Below are positions 12,235 through 23,374 of a DNA stretch of 64,000 nt, piece by piece. Within the stretch, counting starts at the first letter, position 1. Each line of letters begins with the position of its first letter. The notes beneath the pieces are model-generated. The model worked only from the letters and a program-made list of their open reading frames with translations. It was not told the DNA's origin and did no database searches. The stretch comes from Stenopsyche tienmushanensis. Taxonomy: Eukaryota > Arthropoda > Insecta > Trichoptera > Stenopsychidae. The translations under genes were made by a program, and so were the position numbers. The DNA is taken from assembly GCA_008973525.1 (NCBI GenBank), contig WACJ01000125.1:3348001-3412000 (forward strand), given 5' to 3'.

Positions 12235-12935
12235 GTACGAGTTCCAAAGGCGATTAAATTAGGTGGGTCTTTTGCTGCATTTCACACATAGTCTTAATGT
12301 CCTAAGGAACAAGGTTGTCGAAATAAGAGTTTTTTTTAACATTTTGAAAAAATACCCAAAATTTCATCTTTAAGACAAAGAAATCCAATGGTGTCATGTC
12401 TGGAGACCGCGCGAGCCACGGAATAGAGGACGTTCCCGGACAAAAAAATCCATTGGTGTCAGGTCTGGTGACCTTGCAAGCCGCCAAAAGAATTAATTTA
12501 CACGATAGAGGTGCCCAAAAATAGTTCCTTATTGAAGGAATAAGCATCGTCTTTGTAAAAAAGTTTGAAGCAGTTGAATTAAGCTTAAAAATATTCCCTT
12601 AACTCTGACCCTGCTCATCTGGCACCTGTTCAAGTTTAATGAGTTATTGAATAATTTGTATGACATGTAGCATATCGCTAAAAATAGTATAATCTAGAGA
12701 ACATTTTAAAATTAAGCTAAGTTCAAAATAAATGTTAGTTTTTTATTTAAAGAATTTAGAAGTTGAAATTTTTCATTCGTTTGCACATTTTATTTGACTT
12801 TGACTGTATTTTTTCGAAATGTTTAAAAACAATCTATTTCGAAAACTCTGTTACTAAAGACATAGAGACTATATGTGAAACGTAGCAAAATACTTTTCAA
12901 AACCCCTAAAAAAACTGTTGGTCCGTGTATTCAGT
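12235..12935 (-). mobile_element. 65-bp-unit DDE transposon family, copy II
   Basis: Both ends carry related inverted sequences. The left reads TTTGCTGCATTTCACACATAGTC (split here as TTTGCTGCATTT and CACACATAGTC, 12272-12294), the right GACATAGAGACTATATGTG then AAACGTAGC (12860-12887). Inside the left arm, the minus strand reads IPWLARSPDMTPLDFFV followed by a stretch ending in YFDNLVP and a stop. The RSPDxxPLDFF motif is the third catalytic aspartate region of IS630/Tc1/mariner-type transposases. The copy holds two tandem 65-bp units spanning that motif. The remainder (12500-12840) is AT-rich filler. No full transposase is present. Confidence 0.6.
12365..12494 (-). repeat. Two tandem 65-bp units derived from a transposase motif
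   Basis: Unit boundaries at about 12365-12429 and 12430-12494. On the minus strand each contains the SPDxTPxDFF coding stretch. Because 65 is not a multiple of three, the second unit is out of frame with the first. Confidence 0.6.
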
Positions 12936-14938
12936 GTAAGTTTCAAGTAAAATAAATTAATTATCCATGATTCATGCACTTATGTTGTCATGTTGATAAA
13001 AGAGATTACTTCTTTGATTACGATGGAAATATTAATTTATAGAAATTAATAATATTAATACGGAGAGTTTGAGAAATAAAAAACAGAGCCAATTACATTA
13101 ACTTCAGTTTGATATAAATGCAATCAAAAATTTTAATTAAAGTCTTAACTACCATTTTAACGAATCTGAATTTCAGTTTTTGATTGATGAACAATTATTT
13201 TAGTCTACAGTCTTGATTGATCTTGTATATTTTAACAAGCTTTACAAGATATAATAATTAGAATTTAATAAGAAAACTTATTAGAAAAATGATCGTTAAG
13301 TGATCGTTTATTTAAAAAAATAGCATCTGTATTTTAAACATTTGTGCATTAATCATAAAGGATATTATTTCGAGTCCATAGATAAACATTTCAGTGCATC
13401 ATCGATCTTGCTGTTGATTGAGACACTGTTGCAACTTAAATAGTAGAATAAAGGGTTCATATTGTCGTTGTTATTAAAATACATTATCTGTAAATCTGAA
13501 AATCAATGAATAACAACGCCTAAGTAAAGTTAGCGAGGATTAAAGATAGTTCTCTAATGTCGCTCACGAAACGAAACTTAGATCTAATCCTTTATCAACT
13601 CTAAAGCTATGAGCGTTTGTTGGAAAAGTTTTTGCATAACAAGTTTGAAGTAGTTCTGTATGGCCGTTATGGGTCGATTTTTAATTCAACCAATTTGGAG
13701 ATCCTTGAAAATCCATAAACTATATCTAACTGGGTTAGACCGCTGTCATCATATCTCTCGACTGCTTTTAATTGTAAATCCTTTGCTAATATATATTTAA
13801 TTAGATGATCTTTAAATAATGCTGGTATAAATTATTGAATTATGAATTATTGTTCTTTATTAATTAAATGTCATAGATCGTCTAAAAGCCATACATATTA
13901 ATAAAATTCAAGTTTGTTTACATTTGAAGCGTTTTTTCATTTTGCAAAAGGGATTCAGTTCCAAGGGTAGATAATTCAATAAGCTAAAACGCATGGGTGT
14001 AACAGGTACCAGAACGATACTCTTTCCCGAAATGAAATTATTCTAACAGGATATATATTGCTATTTATAAATCCGGCAAAGGGAAAAGGTTGGAAAAGCT
14101 TATTGAAGGATTGTGGAAGAGTACCGACAGGAGATTAGAGAAATGCCAGTTTGACTGATGTGGGCTTGCTATTCCGCTAAGCCTATAAAAACACATATAT
14201 ACACATTACTTGTGGCACGTCTGTATATATGTTAGTACACGGAAAATATATTTCTATGAAAATTTCCTCGGAAAATGCCCCTGACGTAGACACGCTTTCT
14301 ATTAAAAGAGTGAAATATAAGATGACCGAAATATACAAGGAAATAAAAGAAAGGAACCGTTGGAGGTACCTCGGAATACGTGGCAGTAGATGAGACATTA
14401 ACTACGAATGCCGAGCTCATGAGGTGATTCATACATTTCTGCGATATGGAAACCTCACATGCAAAATGAATAAGGTTTCATCTCAGCAAATGATCATGGA
14501 ACGTTCTTTTTTGGGAGTGGCTATCAAATTGGATTTTGTGGAAAATGTGCATTGGACGTTCTATGGCGGTTAGATGATACAGAAACTCGCTTAAACCAAC
14601 AGCAAAAATATTTTTATAACCCTTACACAATTTTACATAAACATCTGAAATGTATTCTCTCTATTTTTGATTATAAATACAAGTATAGAATTTTTTTATT
14701 AATTATGATAATAAAGAGGATCAAAAATAAGGATCAGAAATCATTGAATTTATGGAATAAAATTAAATTAAAATACATATGCACATTGATATGACCTCAA
14801 AAGTAAATTTGCATAAATGTTCTCAAAAATCAAAAATACTAATTTTATTGGATCAATCCTAGATTTAAAATTCATGCGCGTTTTATATTGCTTTTGATTG
14901 GTAAAATTATCATCATTTTTGAAAAATATTTTAACTAG
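12936..14938. other. Non-coding AT-rich stretch, no gene recognised
   Basis: Very AT-rich with no recognisable protein, RNA or repeat. Short open frames at 14183-14432 and 14552-14794 are not supported by any motif. Confidence 0.6.
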
Positions 14939-16002
14939 GACTTCTTCAAAACCGGTTTTCTGTTTTTGGTTTTCGAACAAAACCGGTTTTCGGTTTTAAG
15001 AAATACACGGAGAAAAAAATAAATAACAGATATATTAAACTTATTCGAATTTTATTCAATGTTTAAAGCGTTACGTAGACGTTAAAAATGTTTATTTCAT
15101 TTAACATTATTAAATATAATATAATAAGCATAAAAATAAAAAAATACAATTATTGGCATATGAAATTAAATATTTTTAAGCCAAATTTGAAATTATCAGA
15201 ACAATCAGCAATCATAAAAAAATGTAATTATTATTGCAAAAAGTTATATATCATTTCTCGTTGTTGTTTGAAGAAGTTATTGAAACAAAAAAAATGAAAT
15301 ATTAGCAATTTCAGTGTTAATATTTCATTAACATGTGCAAATTTTATGTTGATTGAGATTGTTGTATATAAAATGCTCGGTCTCATTTGTCTTCCCGGAT
15401 TTGACTTGGTACTCGAAAATTTCCGATGAGTTCCACCAACAACTTTTGGTGGGATTTTTTGTGTTTCAATGGTTTTGTGGATTGGATTCAATTGATTGTC
15501 ACAATTTTTGCCTATAGCCGGTTTTTGGAAGCTGACAAGCCCCTGATTAGTGTAAAAAATCTAAAAAAATAACCTTTTAAAATTTAATCCTTAAAATAGA
15601 CCTGTTGTAAATTTGGGTCTACTAATTGGAATTAAAAAAAATGTATTTTTGATTTTATTTATAGTTGAAGTTTTGGTCAAATTATAGTCATCTTGGTATT
15701 ATTATTGAAATTGGTTACACATTATAAAAATATAGAACAAATATTGAAACATTTTAATTGAATGTTGGTATTTTGATCACGTGTCAATTATTGTATTTTT
15801 TTATTTTTATGGTTATTATATTTAATATTATGTTTAAATGTAAATAGACATTGTTAAAGTCTGTGTAAGGCTTTTAATGTTGAATAAAATTCGAATAACC
15901 CTAATAAATTTAATTTTAATTTTATACATCATGTATTTCTTAAAACCGAAAACCGGTTTCGTTCGAGAACCAAAAACCGAAAACCGGTTTTGAAGAATGT
16001 CC
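14939..16002. mobile_element. Foldback-type element with long inverted arms
   Basis: The left arm opens with CTTCTTCAAAACCGGTTTTC (14941-14960) and continues with a second AAACCGGTTTTCGGTTTTAAG at about 14980-15000. The right arm ends with the reverse complement (AAAACCGAAAACCGG at 15942 onward, and again up to GGTTTTGAAGAATGTCC at 15986-16002). The outer 68-70 bases match almost perfectly. A more diverged inverted match continues inward for roughly 150 bases on each side (around 15045-15155 and 15775-15895), with shared words such as TTCGAATTTTATTCAA and ATTAAATATAATA. The centre (about 15160-15775) is AT-rich and encodes nothing recognisable. It could be a Foldback/MITE element or an inverted pair of a smaller CCGG-tipped element. 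No clear target-site duplication was found. Confidence 0.6.
15630..15765 (+). repeat. Direct repeat, first copy (second at 16008-16140)
   Basis: Shares TTTTTGATTTTATT(T/C)ATAGTTG, then ATGGTCAT-like and TATTATTA-like words, and then TTATAAAAATAT with the segment just outside the right arm of the foldback element. About 130 bases, moderately diverged. Confidence 0.5.
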
Positions 16003-16007
16003 AATAA

Positions 16008-16140
16008 AATTAGCATTTTTGATTTTATTCATAGTTGTTGTTCATATCTCATGATGGTCATATTAGTATTATGATCGAAATTGATTATACATTATAAAAA
16101 TATGGAATAAAAATTTTGTTCCATTTTAGTAAGGGCTGCA
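16008..16140 (+). repeat. Direct repeat, second copy (first at 15630-15765)
   Basis: Lies immediately outside the foldback right arm and aligns with an internal segment, so one copy is inside the element and one outside. This suggests the element boundary is wider than the arms, or that a local duplication occurred after insertion. Confidence 0.5.
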
Positions 16141-17470
16141 TGACCGCGCTTGGCAGAATGCATCCAAAGTTTGCTAAATTTTTCGAATAAATGAAATAAA
16201 TTCGCATTACGCAGAAAAATGACTTATTTATAAGCACCACATGTATCCTTGTATTTATGTCTTGTTTTGGAAATTTTCCAACTTAAGCCATTGGCATATA
16301 TCCATTCGTGAATTGCGTAATAGTATAAGTTGGGGTTCTCGCAAAACCTTATTGCTCCCAGAGGGTTAATTTCCCCCCGTATTAAACAACCGCTGGATGA
16401 CCTTCACCCTTCTAATTGATGTACAATTTTGTGTTAAATTATCTAAAGAGCGGCGAGAAAAAAATATTGACCAACTGTTACAGGTAACATGATTAATGAC
16501 GAACGGATCGTAGGGGTCCTAAAACGACATCCCATACGAAATTATTCCCTGTGGCTTTTTGTTTTGGACCCCGGCTCAAATAGGGCTCACCGGAACACAA
16601 CATTTATATTTATTGCGTAGGAAATCAAATATCGTAAAAGGAGAACATAAATCGCCCGCCTTCGCATATGTTGATTTCGACATGCGTACGGAGTTTTGTG
16701 GATAAGTTAATATTTGAATATGCGTATATTGTAATATTCCAATATGAAATGTTGAGTTTATTGTACAAAATGATACAAAATGCCGAGTATTAATGTCAAA
16801 TATGGCTGCCAATCACATTAATTGCGCAGCGCTCATAACCGAGTAAAATGGGTCCCTGCGAATTGAAATTTAACATTGGTTATTTAAAATGTCAAATCAA
16901 ACAGAACATGAATTGAAATCCATTTATAAGAGCTTTTGTTAATCCCGCAAGATAGTTTTGTGACATATTTTAAAAATATACATGCCTTCGGGAATGTATT
17001 TTCTTGCAATAATTTTAACAAAATATTTTGTATTTAGGAATATCATTAGGCAACGCGAAGTATGTATAATTTTATCTAAGACTTACAGGACTCATTCCTT
17101 TTAAATATTCTATCTTACTTATATGCGAAATTGTATATCGTCTTGAAGAGACGTGAAATTTAAATACAATATTGGAAGCAAGAACCCATTAAAAATATTT
17201 CAATACAAATTCAATCATCAAGATTAGTGGTGTTTTTTCACTCAAATATTTCGTCTGTGTTTTCGTGGGAATGCTTCTAAAATATTTAAAAAAAAATCAT
17301 ATTGTGTTGAACAGGTATTTGATTATTATAGTAAGAAGCTTATCATTACATGGGTCAAATTTAAAAGCAATTTCATAGGAATGTAGGTTTATTTTTATAT
17401 ATAAATTTGAGGTCTTATGTACACGTTCGGTCCTCCATAAACGCGGTTTCTTATTATTACGAGTCAACTA
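16141..17470. other. Non-coding AT-rich stretch, no gene recognised
   Basis: No recognisable protein, RNA gene or repeat. Small GC-richer patch at 16490-16600 without an assigned role. Confidence 0.6.
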
Positions 17471-17474
17471 TTAC

Positions 17475-17830
17475 GCGGCATCAGGGCACAGAAATCTCAG
17501 CAGGTTTAGGATTTCTCCTTTCTCGCAGTGCCAATGCAGAGATCCGTTCATGAACGCAGACCATGTTCTGTGGGCATGTACGGGCATGGGGTCCGATCGC
17601 GAGGCGCTATTTCGGTATATCAGCGGTCCAGAATTTGGACCGGTTGGACACGGAAACCTTGTGGCCACTCCCTTTAATTTTAGGGCGTTCACGGCTTTCT
17701 GCCACAAATTTGGATAAAAATGCTTTCCTGGGGCCTTCTACGACCTCGATAGAGTCGTAGAGGCTACCCTCGGCGGTCAGTAATATTAGCGGGCTTGCAC
17801 CCTCCCGGGGTCGCGATCGGAGCTCAAATA
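17475..17830 (+). pseudogene. Non-LTR retrotransposon 3' end (C-terminal zinc-binding tail)
   Basis: In one plus-strand frame the stretch 17528-17720 reads CQCRDPFMNADHVLWAC then GPVGHGNLVATPFNFRAFTA, followed by a stop. The C-x-C...H-x4-C spacing with DP...HVLxxC is the tail found after the RNase H domain in ORF2 of Jockey/I/R1-group non-LTR elements. RT and RNase H are absent, as is usual for 5'-truncated copies. Downstream (17721-17830) is GC-rich likely 3' UTR with a hairpin of 8-bp arms (TCTACGAC/GTCGTAGA, about 17741-17762). The (TA)n run that follows may have grown from the 3' tail. The exact clade cannot be told. Confidence 0.5.
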
Positions 17831-17847
17831 CCCTTTTCCTTATTATT

Positions 17848-17885
17848 TATATATATATATATATATAATATATATTTATATATCA
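17848..17885. repeat. (TA)n microsatellite
   Basis: About 19 bases of uninterrupted TA followed by TATATTTATATAT-like imperfect sequence. Sits right after the non-LTR 3' fragment. Confidence 0.9.
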
Positions 17886-18680
17886 TATAGCTAGTCCTAG
17901 CTAGTTTGTCCCCCCGCGCTAAGAGCGCAAGTGGCCACAAATAGTGAAGAGATAGCGGGGTTTTGGCAGGACATGGTTTTAATTTATTCGGTTTTTGCAC
18001 CCCGAATAGCGCAAATTTGACTGATATCTGTAAATTCAGGCACGCCAATTTTAATGATTTTTGCTTGCAAATTTGTATTGCACTGAATTTAAAACACCAC
18101 TATTTTCATATAATTAGGCACTGCTTCTATATTTATTGAAAAAATCGATATAAACAAAGAAAAATTGTCACCCAAAAGAATTTAAGTCTGTAAATCTTGT
18201 TTCAAATTCAGTTCTTAGACTTAGGTGTTTTGTTATATCAACCATGAAATATAAATCTTGCAACCTTATTGGAACAGAAAAAAAGCTTGTATCTGACAAA
18301 TTTCTTCTTTCAAATCTCAGAATTAACAGCTAACCAGCATTCTTGCAAATATTATAAGTCTGGTGTATCTGAAGCTTTTTGATGTGGACAAATACCTGTA
18401 TGATGGGCTTCTTGCTAAATCGTCTCCCTAGTAAAGAAGTGAGTACATGTCCATGATCTACAGGTTTCTTCCAGGGCTCTCATGACTTTAATTCATGTTT
18501 CGCCATCAAGCTTATTAACGTGTATATGACAATACAGCCCAATAAAAGAGTTACTAATAACACATGTCATCATGTACGTTTATCTCGAACAATTTTGGCT
18601 CGCATTTAAAATTAATGGGGTGCCGTATAATATACGGTGCTTATGCACAGTATACGTGGAGTAAAACGCCTTATTTTTAT
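17886..18680. other. Non-coding stretch, no gene recognised
   Basis: The first 130 bases are GC-richer and contain GCGCTAAGAGCGC, a small hairpin. They may still belong to the retrotransposon insertion. The rest is AT-rich. A perfect CCGTATA-A-TATACGG palindrome lies at 18623-18637. Confidence 0.5.
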
Positions 18681-18815
18681 TAGCATGCCACGGTCGGCAC
18701 TGCGTGAGCGACAGTGCTCTCTTTTCATCAAAGTCCCGCGTGCAACTTCTTATGTGCGCGCCTGGAACTGTGAAGTGTACAGTTCCATTCGAATATTTTT
18801 GTGTATTTTTTGTTA
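18681..18815 (+). repeat. Two-hairpin dispersed repeat, copy 1
   Basis: Shares about 130 bases with 20330-20462. Hairpin 1 has arms GCACTG (18697-18702) and CAGTGC (18712-18717) around the loop CGTGAGCGA. Hairpin 2 has arms GGAACTGT (18764-18771) and ACAGTTCC (18779-18786) around GAAGTGT. After hairpin 2 both copies share TCGAATA-like and TTTTTGTGT words and then T-rich sequence ending near a TTAA. No protein frame is shared. It could be a MITE, a SINE or a structured RNA-derived repeat. A/B-box pol III signals are not evident. Confidence 0.55.
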
Positions 18816-20329
18816 ATATTAAGTATAAATCATCAATGATCCTGAGCATCTTCATTTTAATTGCCAGATCTCAAACTTCAGTATCTTTGGCTTGGACGAC
18901 GTTGGCGATCGACTAAAATGTTTTTAAAAATTTGAATTGCATTTTTACCTTGTATGCATGTTTTAAAATTAACTGTCATAGACAGTCAATGGCCAATAGC
19001 TTCATTAGCCGCCTAAAAAATCGGCACATAACTGCTTATGATGCATGTGACCTCACATTGTCAAACAGTTTTCATATCGCAACATCGTCGCAAGCATTTT
19101 TCAGTGGCTATTTCCTATTCAACACCAAGCTGTCGCAATATTTTACAAGTTCACCAAACGTCATCACCATGACGTCGCCTCCACAATGTGAAACGCAATG
19201 CACAATTTGACATGCCCTGCTTTAAATTGCCGTCAGAGGTGATGCAATACAGCGCCGTGGAAGTGCGCCATTGTGTTTTCACGAAAAATATGTATGACAG
19301 TTATTTGATGTTGGAGTATAGGATTCGTATCGTGGTACTGACACTCGCACAAGGCCCGTTGGCAGTTTTAAATCCGATCCTGTCAACGGCATGTCATCTG
19401 TGGTTCACCCGTGACATAAACGCTTACGCGCACTTTAAATTTGGACGCAAATCGCGTCAACGTAGAGATCCTGCCGCGCGGCGAGGACACGATATTTGGA
19501 ACGTACTTTATTTGACAAGTCAATAAATACTCAAGCGCACAAAGTCTCCCAAATTATTTGACTTATCAAATCCACCAAACCCCGATGTGAAATATTGTAT
19601 ATCAAACTTTAATATTTGCAATTTCATTCGATGTTTACATCAATATCAAAAGCACAGGCTCTGGCGAATTTTCGATTAACTCATTGAAAAATACATTGAC
19701 AAGTTGAAAGAGAAGATTAAGACATGTTTCAAATTCAAATATTTCAACCCCGACAGGAATGTCAACTTGACTCTCTTAAGTAGACTTGAGCTATTTAAAC
19801 TTTTTTCAAAAGACGATTTATCTCCAGCGTCCTTCAAAGTCCAAATAAATTCACATTATATACCATCTCAAAAAATCATATTTTTGATTTTGATTTTATT
19901 TTAAATATCTGAAAATTTTCTGATAACACAATTTTATGACACAGCCTCAAAATAGCGTTATTTATGTTTATAAAAGGCATTAAGAGCATAACTTCGCTTT
20001 GAAAAAGCAACGGACGAAGATAAAATGTCATTAGTTTGGGAGTGAAGCATAAATTGCAATTAGGGGATGGTTCCTTATATAAAACGCTATATTCAACCAC
20101 CAATTTTATTTTTCAAAGCCAAATTACCATTTGCTCATCATCGTTTAATTTTATGCATACACTGAATATTGAAGAATGAATCGCAAGCATTTTTTATCAG
20201 GCGAATGAAATATTTTCAGCGAGCGATGACATAAAAATGCATTTTTTTAAAAATTTGATTGCCTATTGAAATATGTAAATTTAAATAAATTCACATATCG
20301 CGTCTATCTTTAATGTTTTGGACTTCTAC
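18816..20329. other. Non-coding stretch, no gene recognised
   Basis: Contains open frames of up to 112 codons (19188-19526) in less AT-rich DNA around 19100-19500, but no recognisable domain, and overlapping frames are equally long. Confidence 0.55.
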
Positions 20330-20462
20330 CAGCATGCCAGGGTTGGCACTGCGTGAGCGACAGTGCTATCTTTTTATCACTTGTCTCGCATGCAACTTTC
20401 TATGTACTGGAACTGCGAAGTGTACAGTTCCACTTGAATAGTTTTGTGTCTTTTTCGTTAAC
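20330..20462 (+). repeat. Two-hairpin dispersed repeat, copy 2
   Basis: Same order as copy 1: TGCCA...TGGCA mini-stem, GCACTGC...GACAGTGC stem with an identical GCGTGAGCGA loop region, a variable linker, and a GGAACTG...CAGTTCC stem. The linker between the hairpins is about 10 bases shorter and more diverged than the stems. Confidence 0.55.
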
Positions 20463-20769
20463 TGGGAAATGTCTATTGACATTAGGCTTAAGGATTATAT
20501 ATTGTACAAGTATAAAGAAAAATGTCTCATTACATTTAATATTGACGATAATATCAAGAAGAAATAGGAGTGCTGCAATTCCATAGTGAATATACGCGAG
20601 TCAGCATTAATCTTGAAAAGTCTTTAAGTTTTTCTAAAACTTTAAATTGAAAAATTGTCCATAATTTGATTAAAAAATATGGAATATATTTAATGCATTG
20701 GATTTAAAAACTTGTTGTTTTAAAAAAAATATTTTACTAATAAATTAATATATTTACGCGATTATAATA
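20463..20769. other. Non-coding AT-rich stretch
   Basis: AT-rich, nothing recognised. Confidence 0.6.
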
Positions 20770-20773
20770 TTAA

Positions 20774-21263
20774 CACATTTCCGTCGGGTTATGCATAATT
20801 TGGTCTTTTACTTGACGCGTATTGGCTAAAATTTGTAATTTTAGAAAAATGCTCTAACTTTTTAATAAATAAGTAATTTCTTGAAAATTTTGGATAATTT
20901 ATTTAGAACATCTCATTGTATATAAATATTTTAAAACAATAGCAGTTTTTTTAAATGCACAAAAACGCACAGGAACACTTCTACCAATAGTATTCAAAAG
21001 ACGAAGATATGCGTAACTTGTATTACCATCGGATTACGCATATGTGCGTGTTTCTTAGACGCGGAGACGCACCTGTGCGTTTTTGAATATGAACCAAATT
21101 TAAATATTTTATTCAAATTATCGTGTGGGCTATGTATGTGGAGGCATTTATTACTACAAATTCAAATATTCAACACGTTGAACCCTTTTTAAAAACCTAA
21201 TACCACGTAAATTGATAGTATCCAAATCCAAAAAGCACATATGCGCAACCCAGCGGGAATGTG
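20774..21263. mobile_element. TTAA-flanked MITE, 490 bp
   Basis: TTAA at 20770-20773 and 21264-21267 flanks terminal inverted repeats: left CACATTTCCGTCGGGTTATG, right (reverse complement) CACATTCCCGCTGGGTTGCG. Two further perfect inverted pairs share nearly the same centre: AAAAACGCACAGG (20961-20973) with its complement at 21072-21084, and ATATGCGTAA (21007-21016) with its complement at 21034-21043. No coding sequence is present. TTAA duplication is the mark of the piggyBac superfamily, so this is probably a non-autonomous member, although the tip starts CAC rather than the common CCC. Confidence 0.7.
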
Positions 21264-21287
21264 TTAACTGTAGAAAATTTCGCCAAT

Positions 21288-21904
21288 AATACGCGAATGT
21301 CCATCGAAAGCTCGTGGATGTTTATGGTGGTGATGTGATGAGTCGACAACATGGTACGAAGTGGGTTGGATTGTTTAAAGAGGGTCGTATTGGTATTTAT
21401 GACGAGGCAAAGAGTGGGAGACCATCAGTCATTTCTGACGAACATGTGCAAAAAATTGAAGAACAAGGGCGAAATGATCATCTTGAGACGCTTGAAAACC
21501 TTCACGAAGAATTCCCTGACATTTCTTGGAGTCTCTTTGGTGATATTGTGTTAGAAAAACTTGGTTACAAAAAGTTGTGTGCTCCAAGGGAGCCCAGAAT
21601 GGTCACACTGCGTGACCGTCTCGCGTGATGTTTTGAATCGATTTTCACAAAATGGAGAAGCTTTTTTGGACTCTATCATGACGGGAGATGAGACATGAGT
21701 TTGTTAATACACCTCAGAATCCAAAAGATTCAAAAAGAGCTGGCGGCGGAGGTTTGTGACATTGGCATGCAAAAGCTGGTGCCCTGACTACATAAATGTC
21801 TTGATTCCGGCAGCAGCAGCTTGATTCCCTGTGAATTTAAATTAAATACAAGCATTTTCCGATCCTACATAAATGTTGTAACCTTATTTTCTGGATGAGC
21901 CTCG
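21288..21904 (+). pseudogene. mariner transposase relic (DD34D family)
   Basis: An open frame from 21290 to 21628 reads VHRKLVDVYGGDVMSRQ, WVGLFKEGRIGIYDE, SGRPSVISDEHVQKIEE, LHEEFPDISWSLFGDIV and EKLGYKKLCAPREP. This is the second HTH and linker region of a mariner transposase (family pattern LxxVYGxDVMSR...WxxxFKxGR...DxxxSGRPS...EKLGYxKLCARWVP). A frame change follows, then TGDET (21681-21695) with the first catalytic D and a stop where the family has W. The middle and end of the catalytic domain are almost gone. The last 37 bases or so (to 21904, then TA) read on the minus strand as CGAGGCTCATCCAGAAAATA, a typical mariner inverted terminal repeat. The N terminus and the left terminal repeat are missing. 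The normal protein is about 345 residues. It sits 20-30 bases right of the TTAA MITE. Confidence 0.8.
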
Positions 21905-23374
21905 TAGTAGCATTGGAGGGTTTTAATAATTATTTTCTGCGATGTTTGTCCGTAAATATGGATGTACTTGTTTTAATGTTGATTTAAAAATGAAACGATC
22001 AGCATTCGAAGCGCACATTCAAAAAAGATTTAAGGATATCTCCAACGTCCTTAATGAAATTGCAATGATCATTGAACTCTTGAGTTATATAGCTCTTTCA
22101 GCAGTAAAAGTGCATCGTTAGAACATTTGGAATGCCTGGATGGCTTCTAGTTATTTCAACACCCTATTATTAAATTCTTAAAGTGAGGGTATTTTCTGAA
22201 AGCTGCCGAAGAAAAACGGAAAATTACCTGTGATATTGAGCGTCCCCGGCGATCAGATGCAGTCGTGGAACAATGAGGGGATGTTATCTTATGATATATA
22301 TAAGAATTTGAACCGTTTTTCGAAATATATATCTGTAATCCTGCGGAATATATAAATTGTTTGGGAGATTTGACTTACTTTTACGGTAATAAAATGCGTT
22401 TTCAATTAAAAGACCGTGTGCAAACATTTTAAGAGCTCTCAAGGAGGCTTTCGGGCTGGCTGCTCGACGTTTTAAAATGTAAAAATAAATATTTGATAGT
22501 CATAAATATTTATTTTACGACGAGAAATTTGTATAGGAGTCACGTTTAAGCTTTGCTGAACCAAATGACCTTTTTGTCAAAAACATCTCCCGGGCGTAAA
22601 ACAGAAAAAAGCAAGAAAATGCTAAACGATGGTTTTAGAAAATATAAAAATTTCACGCTACAGAAAAATTTTATAAAAGCGACTCTTTGACGTTTATTTT
22701 CAATATTAACTTTACTCCGGAGCAATTTTTGCAAACATATTGAAGCGAAGGGGATTTCTTTGAAAAATAAAAAAAGGCAGTACATTAGACATTCTGCGAA
22801 GATTGGCGAATAAATTTTCGATTTTGGAGTCTCAAAGAATTATGTCAACTAAAGGTGCGTATTTGTGTTTCAATATTTTAATATGGTTTCCCCTGGGATA
22901 TGCCAGACGTGTGTTTTTTTCAAAAATGGAAATAAATTTGCGCTACGCAGAAATACGCACACTCAGTGGGATGGTTTTTATTAAAGAAATTCTGTCTCTT
23001 TTTCATTTTATAAGCAAGTCATGAAGTTCATACATCGGACTTAACGAGGCTGGAAAATATCAAACAACTTCTATTTAATAATGTGAAAATTCAAAGTTTC
23101 AATTTGCACATAAATAAGAATTTGTAATGTTCGCAACGCATGTTATATTTGAAAATAATAGTAAAATATTTTTTTTAAAAGTATTTTAAAATGAAATTGG
23201 AGTCTTTTTCTGCGCCTGTGGTCGTATTTATAATTTGATATTTTTCAAAAAATTTCGTTTACATATTTTTTTAAATGATTTTAAAAATTCCATCTTGAGT
23301 AATCTACTTCAGTTTTATAGGAATTACTCTATGACCCTTTAGTTAAATTGTTTAATTAATGAAGTTTTTGAAAA
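21905..23374. other. Non-coding AT-rich stretch, no gene recognised
   Basis: Contains a near-perfect AT-only hairpin at 22482-22516 (13-bp arms AAAATAAATATTT, 9-base loop). Short open frames at 22546-23024 are not recognisable. Confidence 0.55.

Noticed and set aside
18681..18815. Two-hairpin repeat as an snRNA (stems followed by an AUUUUUG-like Sm site)
   Set aside because: Does not match the known spliceosomal or U7 RNA sequences as I remember them, and it lies in a dispersed repeat. Reported as a structured repeat only.
19188..19526. 112-codon frame in a less AT-rich patch
   Set aside because: No similarity to any family I know and no splice signals; likely chance in GC-richer DNA.
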